From NCBI GenBank assembly GCA_000149265.1, contig CH002812.1, positions 37,226 to 101,225 of the forward strand: a DNA stretch of 64,000 bases, written 5' to 3'. The notes under the pieces were generated by a model. That model was not told where the DNA came from. It ran no database searches and was given only the letters and a program-made list of their open reading frames with translations. This document shows, piece after piece, positions 1-12,400 of the stretch (position 1 is the first letter of the stretch; each line of letters starts with the position of its first letter). The position numbers and the translations under genes were made by a program. This DNA comes from Ciona savignyi (taxonomy: Eukaryota > Chordata > Ascidiacea > Phlebobranchia > Cionidae).

Positions 1-560
1 TGGTACCGGGGATCCCACCTCCCGGGGAATTCCCCTTGATTTATCACCCAAAATTTTGGTTTCTGCATATCTAGACCATGTTGTCTAACAAATGGCTTAA
101 TTTTATTACGATTCCATTATTCCTTCTGGTAGATGTCGAGGCGCCATGCCATGCCTGTCACAATCATGATTTGAGAACAAAATCTTATTTTTAGGGTATT
201 TCCCTAGGTAATTTTTTTATTTTTTCCAAGGGTTAAATCAGTGTCTAATGCACTTACATTCTACCAAATCTTATTCAAATTGGAGCATCTGTTTAAGCGC
301 TATGCCACAAAAAGCTATTATTTTTTATAAAAAATACCGTTTTGGTTTTTAACCTCCCAGGGGAATTCCCCTTGATTTATCACACAAAATTTTGGCTTTT
401 GCATATCAAGACCATGTTGTCTAACAAATGGCCAAGTTTCATTGGGATCCCATTATTCCTTCTGGTAGATGTCGGGGCGCCATGCCATGCCTGTCAAACC
501 TTTGACGGAGAAAAAAAAAAAAAAAAGAAAAAAAAAAAACGGACAAAAACAATATGTGTC
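1..560 (+). repeat. Tandem-repeat element, ~325-bp unit (locus 1, cut by window start)
   Basis: Two degenerate copies of a unit of roughly 325 bp, starting near 20 and 350. Each contains the landmarks CAGGGGAATTCCCCTTGATT (or a near version), ATCTAGACCATGTTGTCTAAC or a variant, and CATGCCATGCCTGTCA. The array ends near 560 after a poly-A/AAG tract with the phrase AACAATATGTGTC, the same ending seen at the second locus (33160-33972). The unit is not open in any consistent frame, so it looks non-coding. A dispersed satellite-like or composite element is inferred; I do not recognise the family. Confidence 0.7.
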
Positions 561-2224
561 CCAATTTTTCAATTGGGACCCATAATAACCAAGTTTACCC
601 CAGGAAATCCCCCAAAATGTAATGGGCTTAAGCAATAATAAATACACTATTATAAAGCGTATGTAACAGCTAGAAACTCAAGTCCTAAATAAATGAATAG
701 AGAATCTGAATAATGAATATGAATGAAAAATACACATACGCCTCATCTCTCATACCCATATTTGACAGTTTTCTAAAAAAATCTATAGAAATTAAATTTG
801 ACTACAACTACTGACCAGTCTCATTTATGCTCCATATAAAACGGAAATACCAATAGAGTAGAATCTTTTAAAGTGCTAGCTAATATGGATTGGATATGCA
901 ATGCCTAAATCTGGGTGATTTACGCAAGGCAATTTCCCTACAGACCCAAGAATATAAGCAGGGTAGAGCTGTTTTTGGAATTTTTATGGCCAATTATTTT
1001 TTAACAGTCAATTTTTTTTGGAGTGGTAAGAATAATTTACTTTAAATTGTAAAGAAACATATAGGTAAAAAATTTAAACGCCTCGTTATCACAGGAAACC
1101 CCTAAAATATAAACTCCATAAATAGAATACACTATTACCACCAAGTAAATAGAACACACTATAATTACTAGTATAAAACAGCTAAAGACTTGCATCACAG
1201 ACTGTTAAAGTGTTAATTTTAATGCCAAGAAATTAGATTCGGATATCCCTTACCCACCATGAACATATAAGGAAAATCCACCAAAACCCAACTGCATACA
1301 ATTTAACAGTGATCTGTTTGCTAATGAGCTAATAAAAACTTGTTAGAGGTGTTAAATATTATGTATTAGATATGCAGTCAAAAAATTTAGATAAATCGTG
1401 TTTACTCCTAAAGTCCTAATACCTCGCAATACTGTAAAAACTGTTTTTTTTTTGTTCTATGTATAAAACATGAATATTTTATTTAGAAAACCTGGATATT
1501 AAGTTTTTGTATTGGTAATTTGGGAACCCATTAGTTTCTGGTTGCAGAAACAACTGTTATACAGTTATACATGTATCAGATATACAAGAGTGATTTGGTA
1601 GCCAGGGGACCCGATCGTTTCTGTATGCAGAAAAGTAGAGTGTACACTGAACATGGGTGTAATAAATAGTGGTGGTTAACACGTGGTTGACACTTTCTTC
1701 TTTTAACTGTGATATTTTTTTTATTCAAAGTATTTAATGTTACCTCGTTTTTGCATTTGGCCTTTATGTCTGTCTGCACTTATGCTGAGCTAAGCACGCT
1801 TAGACCTAATTCTGAGTTTGATTGTTTTTTGCGTCAGAAACTTAAGGCTACCACTGCAAACACCTATATGGTAATTTAAATATTGCTCAAATTTGACCAG
1901 TATTGTGTATAAGATCAGCAGCAGAACAGCAGAACAGATGAACAACTGACATATTTGATAAATAAGAAGATTTACATTAAAAATATGAACTCAATTGAAG
2001 GTAGAATGTGTGTGATTAGCGGTTTTAGGGTTGGAGGGAAGTTGTGATGTGCTGGTTTCAGAGAGAGGTTTGTTGGGATATGGTGCGAGTTGGAATTGTC
2101 AGGATGTTGATTTTGAAGGGGGGTGTTGTGGGTTTATGAGAATGGTGTGGCGGGGGTTATGTTGCGGAGTGCATGGGTGATAAAATACACAAATATAAAG
2201 TGAATGAATTCTAAATTATAATCT
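561..2224. other. No gene seen
   Basis: AT-rich DNA. Two loosely similar stretches (about 595-690 and 1090-1200) share phrases such as CAGGAAA and AATACACTATTA, which suggests an old repeat. No open frame with plausible splice sites was seen on either strand. Confidence 0.5.
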
Positions 2225-5200
2225 TCATCTTCTCCTCGATGCCACTTTTACGACTTTTGGTTTCCGGAGTCGGATGACTCTCTCCTGTCCATTCTCATCC
2301 ACCACGATCCTTGTTGATTTGTTCAGCCCTCTGTTCCTTTTCTGCTCCTCTTTCTTTGTTTTGCTCCGCATCGCATACAACGCCTTCATCAGTGTTGCCA
2401 GGTAGATAATAAACACAAGTCCAGTGATGCCGATCACAGTGATGGTTAACCATTGAGGCAGCACTACACATGGGTTGCCTGGGATCAATGACTCACCCTT
2501 TTGAGACCCATTTAATATGGACCCTATATCCACCACACTTACAGGGTTATTTAACTTACACAACCCACATGAGAACCCAACCTCACCCTTCCTATAAAAC
2601 CCCCTATCCACCCTAACAACAGAGTCATTTCTATATTGAATCTCAAATGAATACACAACCCTTTTCACCCCGGGGTTATACGAATACGTTACCACCACCT
2701 CTTTACACCCACTTAAATCAGCCCCTCTACCCTCTAGTAACCCACAATTATGGTACAATGTCTCGGGCTCGCCACGCAAAAGTTTTGATAAATGCAGCTC
2801 GTTCATTCTGCCACTAGATGTCTTCAACGTGATGAGGCTCTGAAAATCATTCTGTGGAGGAAGGTTGATTTGAACCTTAAATGCTAAGGCTTTAAGATGA
2901 CTCATATGCAACTACTAAACATATAAAAACGTTTTAGTAATGCTATCATGGGATCGAAACTTATAAAAACTTGACAGTGGTAAATATTATGTAATAAGCC
3001 AGGTTTCCATAATAACCAAAAATCCCATGACCACCAAGGTTTCAAGAAATAAGTTCATTAACCAATTATAAACCAACCTCAAATCGGCGAACACCATGGT
3101 TGTTACACCTGGGTGGTGCGAATGAGTTGCCGAGTATGATTCGATGGCAGCAGTACCCTCCCATCCATATCCCATATGCCACACCCGCCAGTGTTAGCAT
3201 GGTGCATAGTGCGCTGAATGGTTTCACCACTGACCGATACTTCAAGCTTGATATCACACCATGCATTGATTTTAACGAGAAGTATGATGTTGAAAGTGGA
3301 AGGATTAAACCTGAGGATAAATTTTCCATATAAATCCGGTTAATTTTACAAAACCTACAAAACTTATTCTTATGGACATTAGGCGTCAGAAAATGCAGAA
3401 AAACGTGTATTAGTGGTGGTCATTTTTTGAGGCTTTGTGCAAGCATTTATATAGGCATGAAAAACCACTTTTCATGCATTCGTATTTGTTTATATATTTA
3501 CAGAACCATTGAAAGGTTTTAATAACAAATATAGGGTTGTTAAAATGTGGAATGTACATTTAACTGAAAACAAGTTTATTGCGCAGCGCACAAACACACT
3601 GAGAAAAATACTTTTAAAGTGTGCCGGACATTTGATAAGGTAATGTTGTTGTTATGCTATTACGTAAGTTGTATTTCCTAACGGTCATAAATATACTTGC
3701 TTTTGCATATAAAATTTTCACTTGGAATCTATTTCTTTACATAATTGATAAAAACAGGGTTACTTTTTGATATAATAAGCAGCCATATGGTTGCACTGGG
3801 CCAATGACCATGCTTATGGTCACGATCTACCTGTTCACTAAATTTCATCAAAATCATTTTATAACTTTTAGAATTATCAAACAATATTTCTTCTCGGATC
3901 ACCACCAAAATTAAACCACTATTTCTCATAGACACAATACCTCTTTGAAACTGCATCTAATTTTTCTTCACGTACCTTCCAGACACATACTCACTAATTC
4001 TGTGAATATTCTAATACATCTGACCACCCACCTGCAAGAATAACCTTGGTGAATATGACGGGATTATTAACAAGCACACAGTCAAGCACGTAGTAGTAAA
4101 GCAGGTAGAGGTAGACAGGAGACACGATCGCAATGAACATTGTTTGGAACGCTTGGAACAACAAGACTTTGTGGAACTCGAGTTTCTTCTTTTTTGGGGG
4201 GTTCTGGGCACAGTTGGATTTCAATATTTGATTCTTATTTTGGTCAGGGACTAAGACTTGTTTTTTTGTCTGATCAAAAAGCTTGGTGGGTTAGTACATT
4301 GCCTTTCAGCTAAAAGGTTGTGGTTTCGAAACCGGTCGCTGGCTGATTGGTTGTCAACTTAGCAGATCACTTTAGCCCAATGGTTAAATGGGTTCTACTA
4401 AAAAATGGCATAAGTCTTAATCATATACAATATACTGAAGTAATTTGATGATTGCCTATGTGATGAAGTAAAAACTGTATAACTATGTTTGGACAACAGC
4501 AAAAAAACGTTTATTGCTAATATTATTTTTTTTATTTCGAGATGATGTGTGGATAAATTGATTCATTCTTTTTTCAATCAAAAGTCACATAAGATTGAAG
4601 TTGTAAAATTTTATTTTTTTAGATAAACGTATATTTAAATTTGTAAAAAGTTAAAACTTACCCCTGTAGATGTAGTTGGTTTGTTTGATATGCTGAACAC
4701 TTGTGATTTGTTGCCCACCTTGTTGCTAGGCAACAACCTGTCTCCTGATTGGTTGTCAACGAAGTTGTTGAGCACTGTGATTGGTTAAAATGTTAAAAGT
4801 GAATTGTACTTCTTTTACCCACCACCTTGCATTGAACCCCACACATAGATATCACCCACCTTTCCCAGCTCCCCATATAACGAGTATTGAACCCCACCCA
4901 TGCATATCACCCACCATTCCCAGCTCCCCATATAACAAGTATCGAACCCCACCCATGCATATCACCCACCATTCCCAGCCCCCCATATAACGAGTATCGA
5001 ACCCCACCCATGCATATCACCCACCATTCCCAGCCCCCCATATAACAAGTATCGAACCACACCCATGCATATCACCCACCATTCCCAGCTCCCCATATAA
5101 CAAGTATCGAACCCCACCCATGCATATCACCCACCATTCCCAGCCCCCCATATAACGAGTATCGAACCCTACCCATAAATATCACCCACCATTCCCAGCC

Positions 5201-5919
5201 CCCCATATAACAAGTATCGAATCCCACCCATACATATCACCCACCATTCCCAGCTCCCCATATAACAAGTATCGAACATCCAATTCCAGCCCCAGTGAAC
5301 ACGATGAGTAGCAAGCTGATTGCAGCATCTGTGGGATAAGCTGTTAGTTTTGGGGTAACGATGGGTTAGTTCTAGGGTAAGATGAGTTGGTTGTCAGGAA
5401 AGATGATTTAGTTGTGGGTTAACATTTTTTGGGATAAAAGTTTATATCGAAGTAAACAGTCGATGGCTAGTAAGTCATATTTTCTACATTGAGTTTAACA
5501 AATAGAGCTAGTCTTCATCTGTCAAGTTTTTATATTCTTTTTTAATGACGTGTTTTAACTACTCTGTTCCTGTGTTGATGATTAGTTTCATTTGCGGTTA
5601 TTTAATGCTTCGCTATAGCAAAGAATGAATAAAATAAACTAAATTTAGCAGAACTTGAAACAAAATAACCCACTCACCAGGATCTGATAACTTTAACATT
5701 CTTCCTGACGCGTAGTCGTACGTAACTACCACATCTACCGCAATGTTAACCACAACCAGTAGAACATTAAGAATCAGGTGTAGGAAGAATATATGGTTTG
5801 ACAGATGTCGCAAAATACGGCCGATTATCTCAATAAAGTAATACCTCCACCATCCATAGAATGGTCTAAACAGCAGCAAACACATCCTACAACTTTTCCC
5901 CCAAAATAACACAGTTCTC
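2225..5919 (-). CDS. Unrecognised multi-pass membrane protein (partial exon model)
   Basis: Likely exons on the minus strand: 5919-5678, 4250-4032, 3310-3109 and 2851-2225 (stop TGA at 2225-2227). Exon 5919-5678 encodes a hydrophobic stretch with FRPFYGWWRYY followed by a long aliphatic membrane segment. Exon 4250-4032 has a lysine-rich patch (PPKKKKLEFHK) and then a membrane segment rich in Tyr and Leu. Exon 3310-3109 and the first part of the last exon look extracellular, with several Cys and N-glycosylation sequons (NHT, NDS, NGS). The last exon then has one membrane span (near TVIGITGLVFIIYLATL) and a basic tail ending VKVASRRR. Phases fit for 5678 to 4250 and for 3109 to 2851, but the link between 4032 and 3310 is unresolved (a short exon near 3985 would fit the phase), so this could be two genes. 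I do not recognise the family and assign no function. The 5' end is not found. Confidence 0.5.
4285..4470 (+). mobile_element. tRNA-derived SINE, family A, degenerate
   Basis: Runs 5' to 3' on the plus strand. The tRNA-like head has an A-box-like GGTGGGTTAGTACATTGC and a B-box-like GGTTTCGAAACC, followed by the family body (CGCTGGCTGATTGG, ATGGGTTCTAC, ATATACAATATACTG). It lies in an intron of the minus-strand membrane-protein gene. Confidence 0.65.
4831..5277. repeat. Minisatellite, ~55-bp unit, about 8 copies
   Basis: Head-to-tail copies of a 55-bp C-rich unit containing CATATCACCCACCATTCCC and CCCCATATAACAAGTATCGA. Copies differ at a few positions (AACAAG/AACGAG, GCTCCCC/GCCCCCC). The array lies in an intron of the minus-strand membrane-protein gene. 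Confidence 0.95.
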
Positions 5920-6179
5920 CTACAGTTTACCTTATATATGTAGTTGTTAATTATTGATGAGAATTTAGTGTTTGTTTGGTATTTTCAGACCGAGGTTTCT
6001 CAGGATTTATGCCAAGTATGTTATTTATTATTTATGTTAAAACTACAAATTGTTACCATAAATTGTTGCTTTAAGCTTATTATTTATTAACAGGTGTGGG
6101 AATTTTCCGTCTTTGTAACTTTGTTGTAGGTTTGATGGTGGGCAAGGAAAGAATATTTATTTTATTATCTCTATAAGTG

Positions 6180-6420
6180 GGAAAGTGCAATGGACATTAT
6201 TACATGGTCAATCATTAGATTATTGCACACACACTGTCCGGTTACGAGGGATTTTCTAGTGCATTGTATACTATTAAGACATTCGTTTAGTAGAAGCCAT
6301 TATTCTACTGGGTTCAGGCAATGTCTGCTAAGTGCCTTACTCTAGGACACAATCAACTAGCAAGCGACCATTTTCAAATATCCAAGTTATAATGGTCGTG
6401 GTATAACCCTACCCTACGAT
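6180..6420 (-). mobile_element. tRNA-derived SINE, family A, degenerate
   Basis: Reverse-oriented copy just upstream of the first visible WASHC5 exon. Family landmarks include GGGTTCAGGCAATGTC, AAGTGCCTTACTC and GGACACAATCAACTAGC. Confidence 0.6.
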
Positions 6421-6477
6421 AGAACATAGAAGTCCATACTAAATAAGCCAAACAATAAATATCCTCCCCCAACACAG

Positions 6478-9400
6478 GCACTGAACCACGGCCAGCAGTT
6501 GAGGACATCTGTTCAATCTGTCAATCACTTCCTCAAAGAGGGAGTACTTACATCGGAGTTCATGCTGGACAACATACCCAAGCTGATGAACACATTGAGG
6601 GAATGCAACGTGACTATGCGATGGCTCATGCTTCATTCTATTAATACTGGTAAGTGCCATGCGTGGTCTCAAGATTTACCACCATGTCTGTTCGCAAGAT
6701 TTACCACCATGTCTGTTCCCAAGATTTACCACCATGTCTGTTCCCAAAGTTTACCAACATGTCTGGTCCAAGGTTTGACCACCACGTCCGGTCCTTAGCT
6801 TGACTACCATGTTTGTTCCCAAGCTTGACCACCATGTCTGGTTAATTTTTCCAGGTTGTGACCTTCACAAGAAGTGCAAGCAACTACGGGAACTGGTGTT
6901 GGTAACAACTTCGATCAAACAATCCGATATTTTCATTCTTCTACTCAACACTGCTCAACTCGAGCTCAAACTTAAAGATGTGAGTGAACATCACCTTGCA
7001 TAATACCCCTTTATTACCCATATAAGATATAACCTCCTTATTATTCTTTAACCCAGCGGTTCTCAAACTGGGATCCGCGGTCTTTTTGGGTCCGCGAGAC
7101 AATTTTCTGGGACCGCGAAGCACCTTACAAAAAATTAAAACGACGCTCCTTAAGAAAAAAATTTGTGTAAAATTAAGTTTTCACGCAACTTATCTTCCAA
7201 TCAACTTAACAAATATAATTTGTCATGAAAGCTTACAGGCTACATAGGCATTTATGACATCACAAGAAGCTATTTGATGTCACATTAGTGCAATTCAAAA
7301 GTACCAACAAGCCTATCTGAGAGTGGAGAACTCCTACTATAGTAGAAAATATTAAAAAAATGCCAAGATCAGAGGCGTTTCATTTTTCCTTAAGCCACGC
7401 ATCCGGGTTAATATGTTTTGTTTTAGAATTTTAACGTTGCTAAATTTTTCGTTTTACTTCCATATTTTTCAAGGGGACCGTGAGTCATTTAAAAAATTGC
7501 TGGAGGACCGATGCGTAATTTTTTTAAAAAAGTTTGAGAACCGCTGCTTTAACCCATCTAATTACTTAAATACCCCCCTTAATTACTCAAATATCGTCAT
7601 CACCACCTTATCAACCATATAACCCCTTTATTACCAATATAACCCCCTTATTAGCCATATTACCCCTTTGTTATCCCTGTATTCCCCTTAACCTATATAA
7701 TTACTCTAATATCCCCCATATCAACCATATAACCCCCTTATTACCCAGATACCACTTATTACCCATGTAAACCCTTATTACCCCCCATTATTACATTCCC
7801 CAGATGTTCAGGAAGATGCTGCAAGACAAGGAAACCACATGGGGCAAGTGCAAGGCAGAGGGGGTTGACCGCATGAACGAACTTGCCGAGGTGTTTTCGG
7901 GCACAAAACCACTCACACGTATCGAAAGGAATGGTGGGTACTGGTGACATGGGTACCAGGAGTGACAATGAAGAATAAATCTCCCACTTCAACAGATCAA
8001 CTGAAGACTTGGTTTGAACAAATATCGAACCAAATCACCAAGTTGGATTATGCGGATTCCACATCTGCTGGAAGGAAGATGGTCCAACTCATCCAGGCTC
8101 TCGAGGAGGTTCAGGAGTTTCATCAGTTGGAGAATAATTTACAGGTGATTAAATAAATTGCCCACTTCTCCCACTCTATTTTCATTTCTCTCAAACTCCT
8201 CCCACTACTACTCCTCCTCCCCAGGTCCGGCAGTTCCTCGCAGATACTCGCCAGTTCCTCCACCAGATGATCCGAACAGTCAACATTCGAGAGGAAGTCC
8301 TCATCACCATGGAAATAATCGCCGACTTATCGTACGCCTGGGCCATTGTCGACCAAAAGTAAGTTTTGCCGTATTCCACCCCTCCCAGTGCTGCATATCA
8401 CACCATCTACCCCCATAACACCCCCTTTACCCCCACATCACTCCATATATTCCCATCATCACCCCCCTTACCCCCACATCACTTTACCTACACCAGTATC
8501 ACCCCCTTCACACATCACTACATTTACCCCTCATAATTCCCCACATTACCAAAATTGGCCCCTTCACTATTACATTACCACCCACTCTACCTCGCTTTAA
8601 GCCCCACATTACCCCTCCACCCTCACATAACTCCCCCTCTCACCCATATACATAATCCCGTCACAGCCCCACATAACCCCTTACCCTCCCACTCCCAGTT
8701 ACACCACCCACATGCAAGAAGGCATCAAGCGCAATCCCTCCCTCGTCACCAAACTCCGATCCACGTTCCTCAAACTCTCCTCCACCCTGGAACTTCCTCT
8801 TCTTCGCATCAACCAAGCCAACAGCTCCGATCTCATCAGCGTCTCCCAGTATTACTCCAACGAGCTCGTGGCTTACGTCAGAAAGGTCAGATTCTTATTT
8901 ATTTAGCAATTTTTCTGATGCAATGATTGTTATGGTTGTTTGACTTCTGGATTTATTTGACTGCTTGGTTTGATCGAAGTTTGATCAACTTCTTACTTTG
9001 ATTGACAGCTGAGTTCGATTGACTTCCAAATTTGATTGACAGCTGTGTTTGATTGACTTCCAAATTTGATTGACAGCTGTGTTTGATTGACATCTTTTTT
9101 TTAATTGTCAGCTAGGTTTGATAGACTGTTGAGTATTTGATTGAAAGCTGTTTTTTAATGGACAGGTGCTTCAAATCATTCCCCAAACGATGTTCGGGTT
9201 ATTAGCACGCATTGTTAAGATACAAACCGGGCAGATATTGGAGTTGCCAACAAGATTGGAAAAGGACAGAATGAGAGATTATGCTCAGTTGGATGCAAGA
9301 TATGAGGTGATGGGGGTATTTATCTGGTTAGATAATGGGCGTTTGTTCATGACCATGGGTGGGTGAAAGGGGGCTGATTATTTCTATGGGTGGATGATGT

Positions 9401-12400
9401 AGGGGGCTGTTCTACCCTGTGGGGGTGTTTATTCCATTCTTTGGTTGATTGACCAATATGGAAATGACTCTCATTGAAATCTAACCAACCCTACCTTGTA
9501 CCCCAGGTAGCAAAACTAACCCACGGGATTTCAACATTCACGGAAGGGGTGCTCACGATGAAGAGCACACTGGTGGGGGTGATCAAGATTGATCCGAAGC
9601 AATTGCTGGAGGATGGGATCAGGAAGGAGCTGGTGATGCAGGTTGCCAGAGCGATGCATCAGACAATCATGTTCAACCCGAAGGCAAAGGTCAGTCCCCC
9701 CACCCCAATCAAGATAGGATATTGGCGGTTATTCTATATGTGAAAAAATAAATGGGGCGCCTTTTCCAAGAACACAGCTGCCTTGCACAAGAACACTAGC
9801 TGACTACTGGTTTTGAACCTGTAACCTTTCCCTCGATTGTACTAGCTTTTTTATTTATTTTTAGCTTATTATGAAAGGGAGACTGTGGTTGTATCGAATA
9901 AGATAGGATATTGAATAACAAAGTATTATCTTCGTGAATGGGAAAACTGCAAGAAACATAATCATGCGGGCAATCATCAGATTACCTCGCGCCCACTATC
10001 AGCATACCGGAGCTATTGCAGTGTGTTGTGTATAATTCAGACATTTCTTTTATTTTAGCTGAACAACAACATTTACGCCCTTTATCCTCCCAGGTTAGTG
10101 AATTGACCCCTAAGCTGACCCTTCTTGCGCAATCGATGGACGCTTTCCGAAGGTCGTTCGAGTACATCCAGGTAACCTTAAATTACCCCACTATTAGGTG
10201 AAGACTAAACAACCTTCAATTTACCCAGGATTACGTTAATATCTACGGATTAAAGATCTGGCAGAAGGAAATGCAGAGAATCATCAACTACAATGTGGAA
10301 CAGGAATGCAATAGTTTCCTTCGTCAAAAGGTTGAAAAAAAAATTGGGAGTAAATCAGAAAAATGGGGGTTATATGGGCTGCGTGAGTTATGTGTTATGT
10401 GGTTAGGTTGTGGTTTTAGGGGTAATGCGGGTTATATGTTTTAAGTGGGTATACCGGCAAGGTGGAAATGTTGGTGGGTGAAGTGGACCTCGTTTAACCC
10501 ACCTTTCACCCTGCAGGTACAGGATTACGAGAGTTTGTACCAATCGAAAGAAATTCCGATCCCACGGTTCCAACCTGTGGATTCCTCGGTGAACTTTATT
10601 GGAAGATTGGCGCGCGAGGTGCTACGACTTACAGATGGCAGGTGTGGGGTTTGTCTTGTTAGAGGTTACCAAACACCTGGTCCCAGTGGATTAATGGGTT
10701 GTAGCTACTGAAATGGTTGTGTGAACAAATGGTTAAGATGGCCATATCATGTGACTGGTTCGATATAAAAAGAAACAAGAAAAAACCTGGAGATAAACAT
10801 GGGTTACCTGTGTTTGTAATAGATTATTTAAACAGTGTCAGATACTAATCACAACAACCCTCCCTTCACAGAACCACTTCATACGTGGACCTCTTAGGAA
10901 CCTGGTATGATAACAAGACCAAGAATGAAGTTGCTGACACCAAACTCTTCACCAGGTATTTCATTTGTTTGTTGAGATTGTAGGGACCATTTTAATCTCC
11001 ACCACTATGACCCCCATGGAACAAACGAGGTTAACAGGTTTTGTGGGTTAATACATTTGGTGAGATTGTATAAACTTTTTTAACCCATCCGCCCCCACAC
11101 CCCCTATTTTGACAAGATCCACAGCGTTGGGCCATCTGTTTATTAAGATTGTAGGAACCCCAAAACCCCCATTATTACTCCTCTACCCCCACACAGGATC
11201 CACGGGGCACTGGGGGTGTACGGGTTGTGTGGGTTGGATCGGTTATTTAGCTTCATGGTGGTACGAGAGTTGCAGGGATTCATTAGTGTCGTGCAACGTA
11301 GCGTGTTGAAGGATCGAACATGGCTGGAGATGTTGGACGGACTGTGGAAGACACTTCTACCACACAAGAAGATTGTGGGTGAGTTGGAATGGATTAGTCA
11401 TTTTTATTCGTTTTAAATGAGAAAACGCAAGGAGCTTTATCGCTTGGACAATCGGCAGAATATCCTGCGAATACGAAAGAAGTTGCTATCAGATTACCTC
11501 GTACCCAGTGTGTTGTGGTGTTTATAAGATGTTTGTTTAGTTTTAAAACCCTCCAAATTACCCCAGAATTATATAAATACTTGAAACCACCAAATTACCC
11601 CAAGCTAATATAAATACATGAAGATCGTACTTAAAGTTGACCCCCAACCCCTCAGAGAATCCATTAAAAGTTTACACGAGCGCGAACCAGCGTGCGAACA
11701 AGGTGTGGCCCACGTTCATTGAAGCAGCGATGCGTATCGGGCAGATTCAGCTGATCAAACAACAGATCGCGAACGAACTCAACTTTGCATGCAAGTTTGA
11801 ATCGAAGTTCCTTGCATCTGGAGTGGCCACCATGAACAAGTGGGTGGGGCTGGGATAATCAGGGCAGGGTATTTGAAATAAACAAATTAGGATGTTAACC
11901 TATGGTTAACCCTTTGAATCCTTTGTCAACCTATAAAATTTCTGTTAAACCGTAGAAATTCTTGTTTTTTTTGTTAAACCGTAGAATTCTTGTTTATCCA
12001 TCTAGTCCCCTAATACCTGATATAAATCCCTCTAAACTCTTTGGCAGTAGATATACCACATTTAAACACCTAAAATTCTATGCTAACTACTCTTAAATCC
12101 AGCTAACCCATGTTAACTGGTAGAACCCACCTCTTAACCACCACAATTCCTTGGCTACCCCATTTTAACCCCCATAGTAACACACCCACTTCACCCAGGG
12201 CCCTCCTCACAGCCGTAGAAGCTCACTACAAGGACCCCGAACGACCGTACCCCAGTGATGATTCCATGATGATGTACGAACTAACCTCGTATCTGGATGG
12301 GGTGGGGATGGGGGAAGCAATCAAGAAGATCTATATTACCACCAAGTACGTATCGATGTTCCTGTTTCCATCATTTATTGTACTCTCGTGTAGGTTAGGC

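Noticed and set aside
342-638. Open frame with a poly-lysine run on the plus strand
   Set aside because: It translates the non-coding tandem-repeat unit and its poly-A tract; the other copies of the unit have stops in that frame.
4781-4990. Open frame with repeated His/Pro-rich peptides
   Set aside because: It is a translation of the 55-bp minisatellite, not a gene.
4831-5277. CRISPR-like array
   Set aside because: Copies are continuous with no unique spacers, and the DNA is a eukaryotic intron; it is a minisatellite.
6439-6672. Minus-strand open frame over the first WASHC5 exon
   Set aside because: It is the antisense shadow of a strongly conserved WASHC5 exon on the plus strand.
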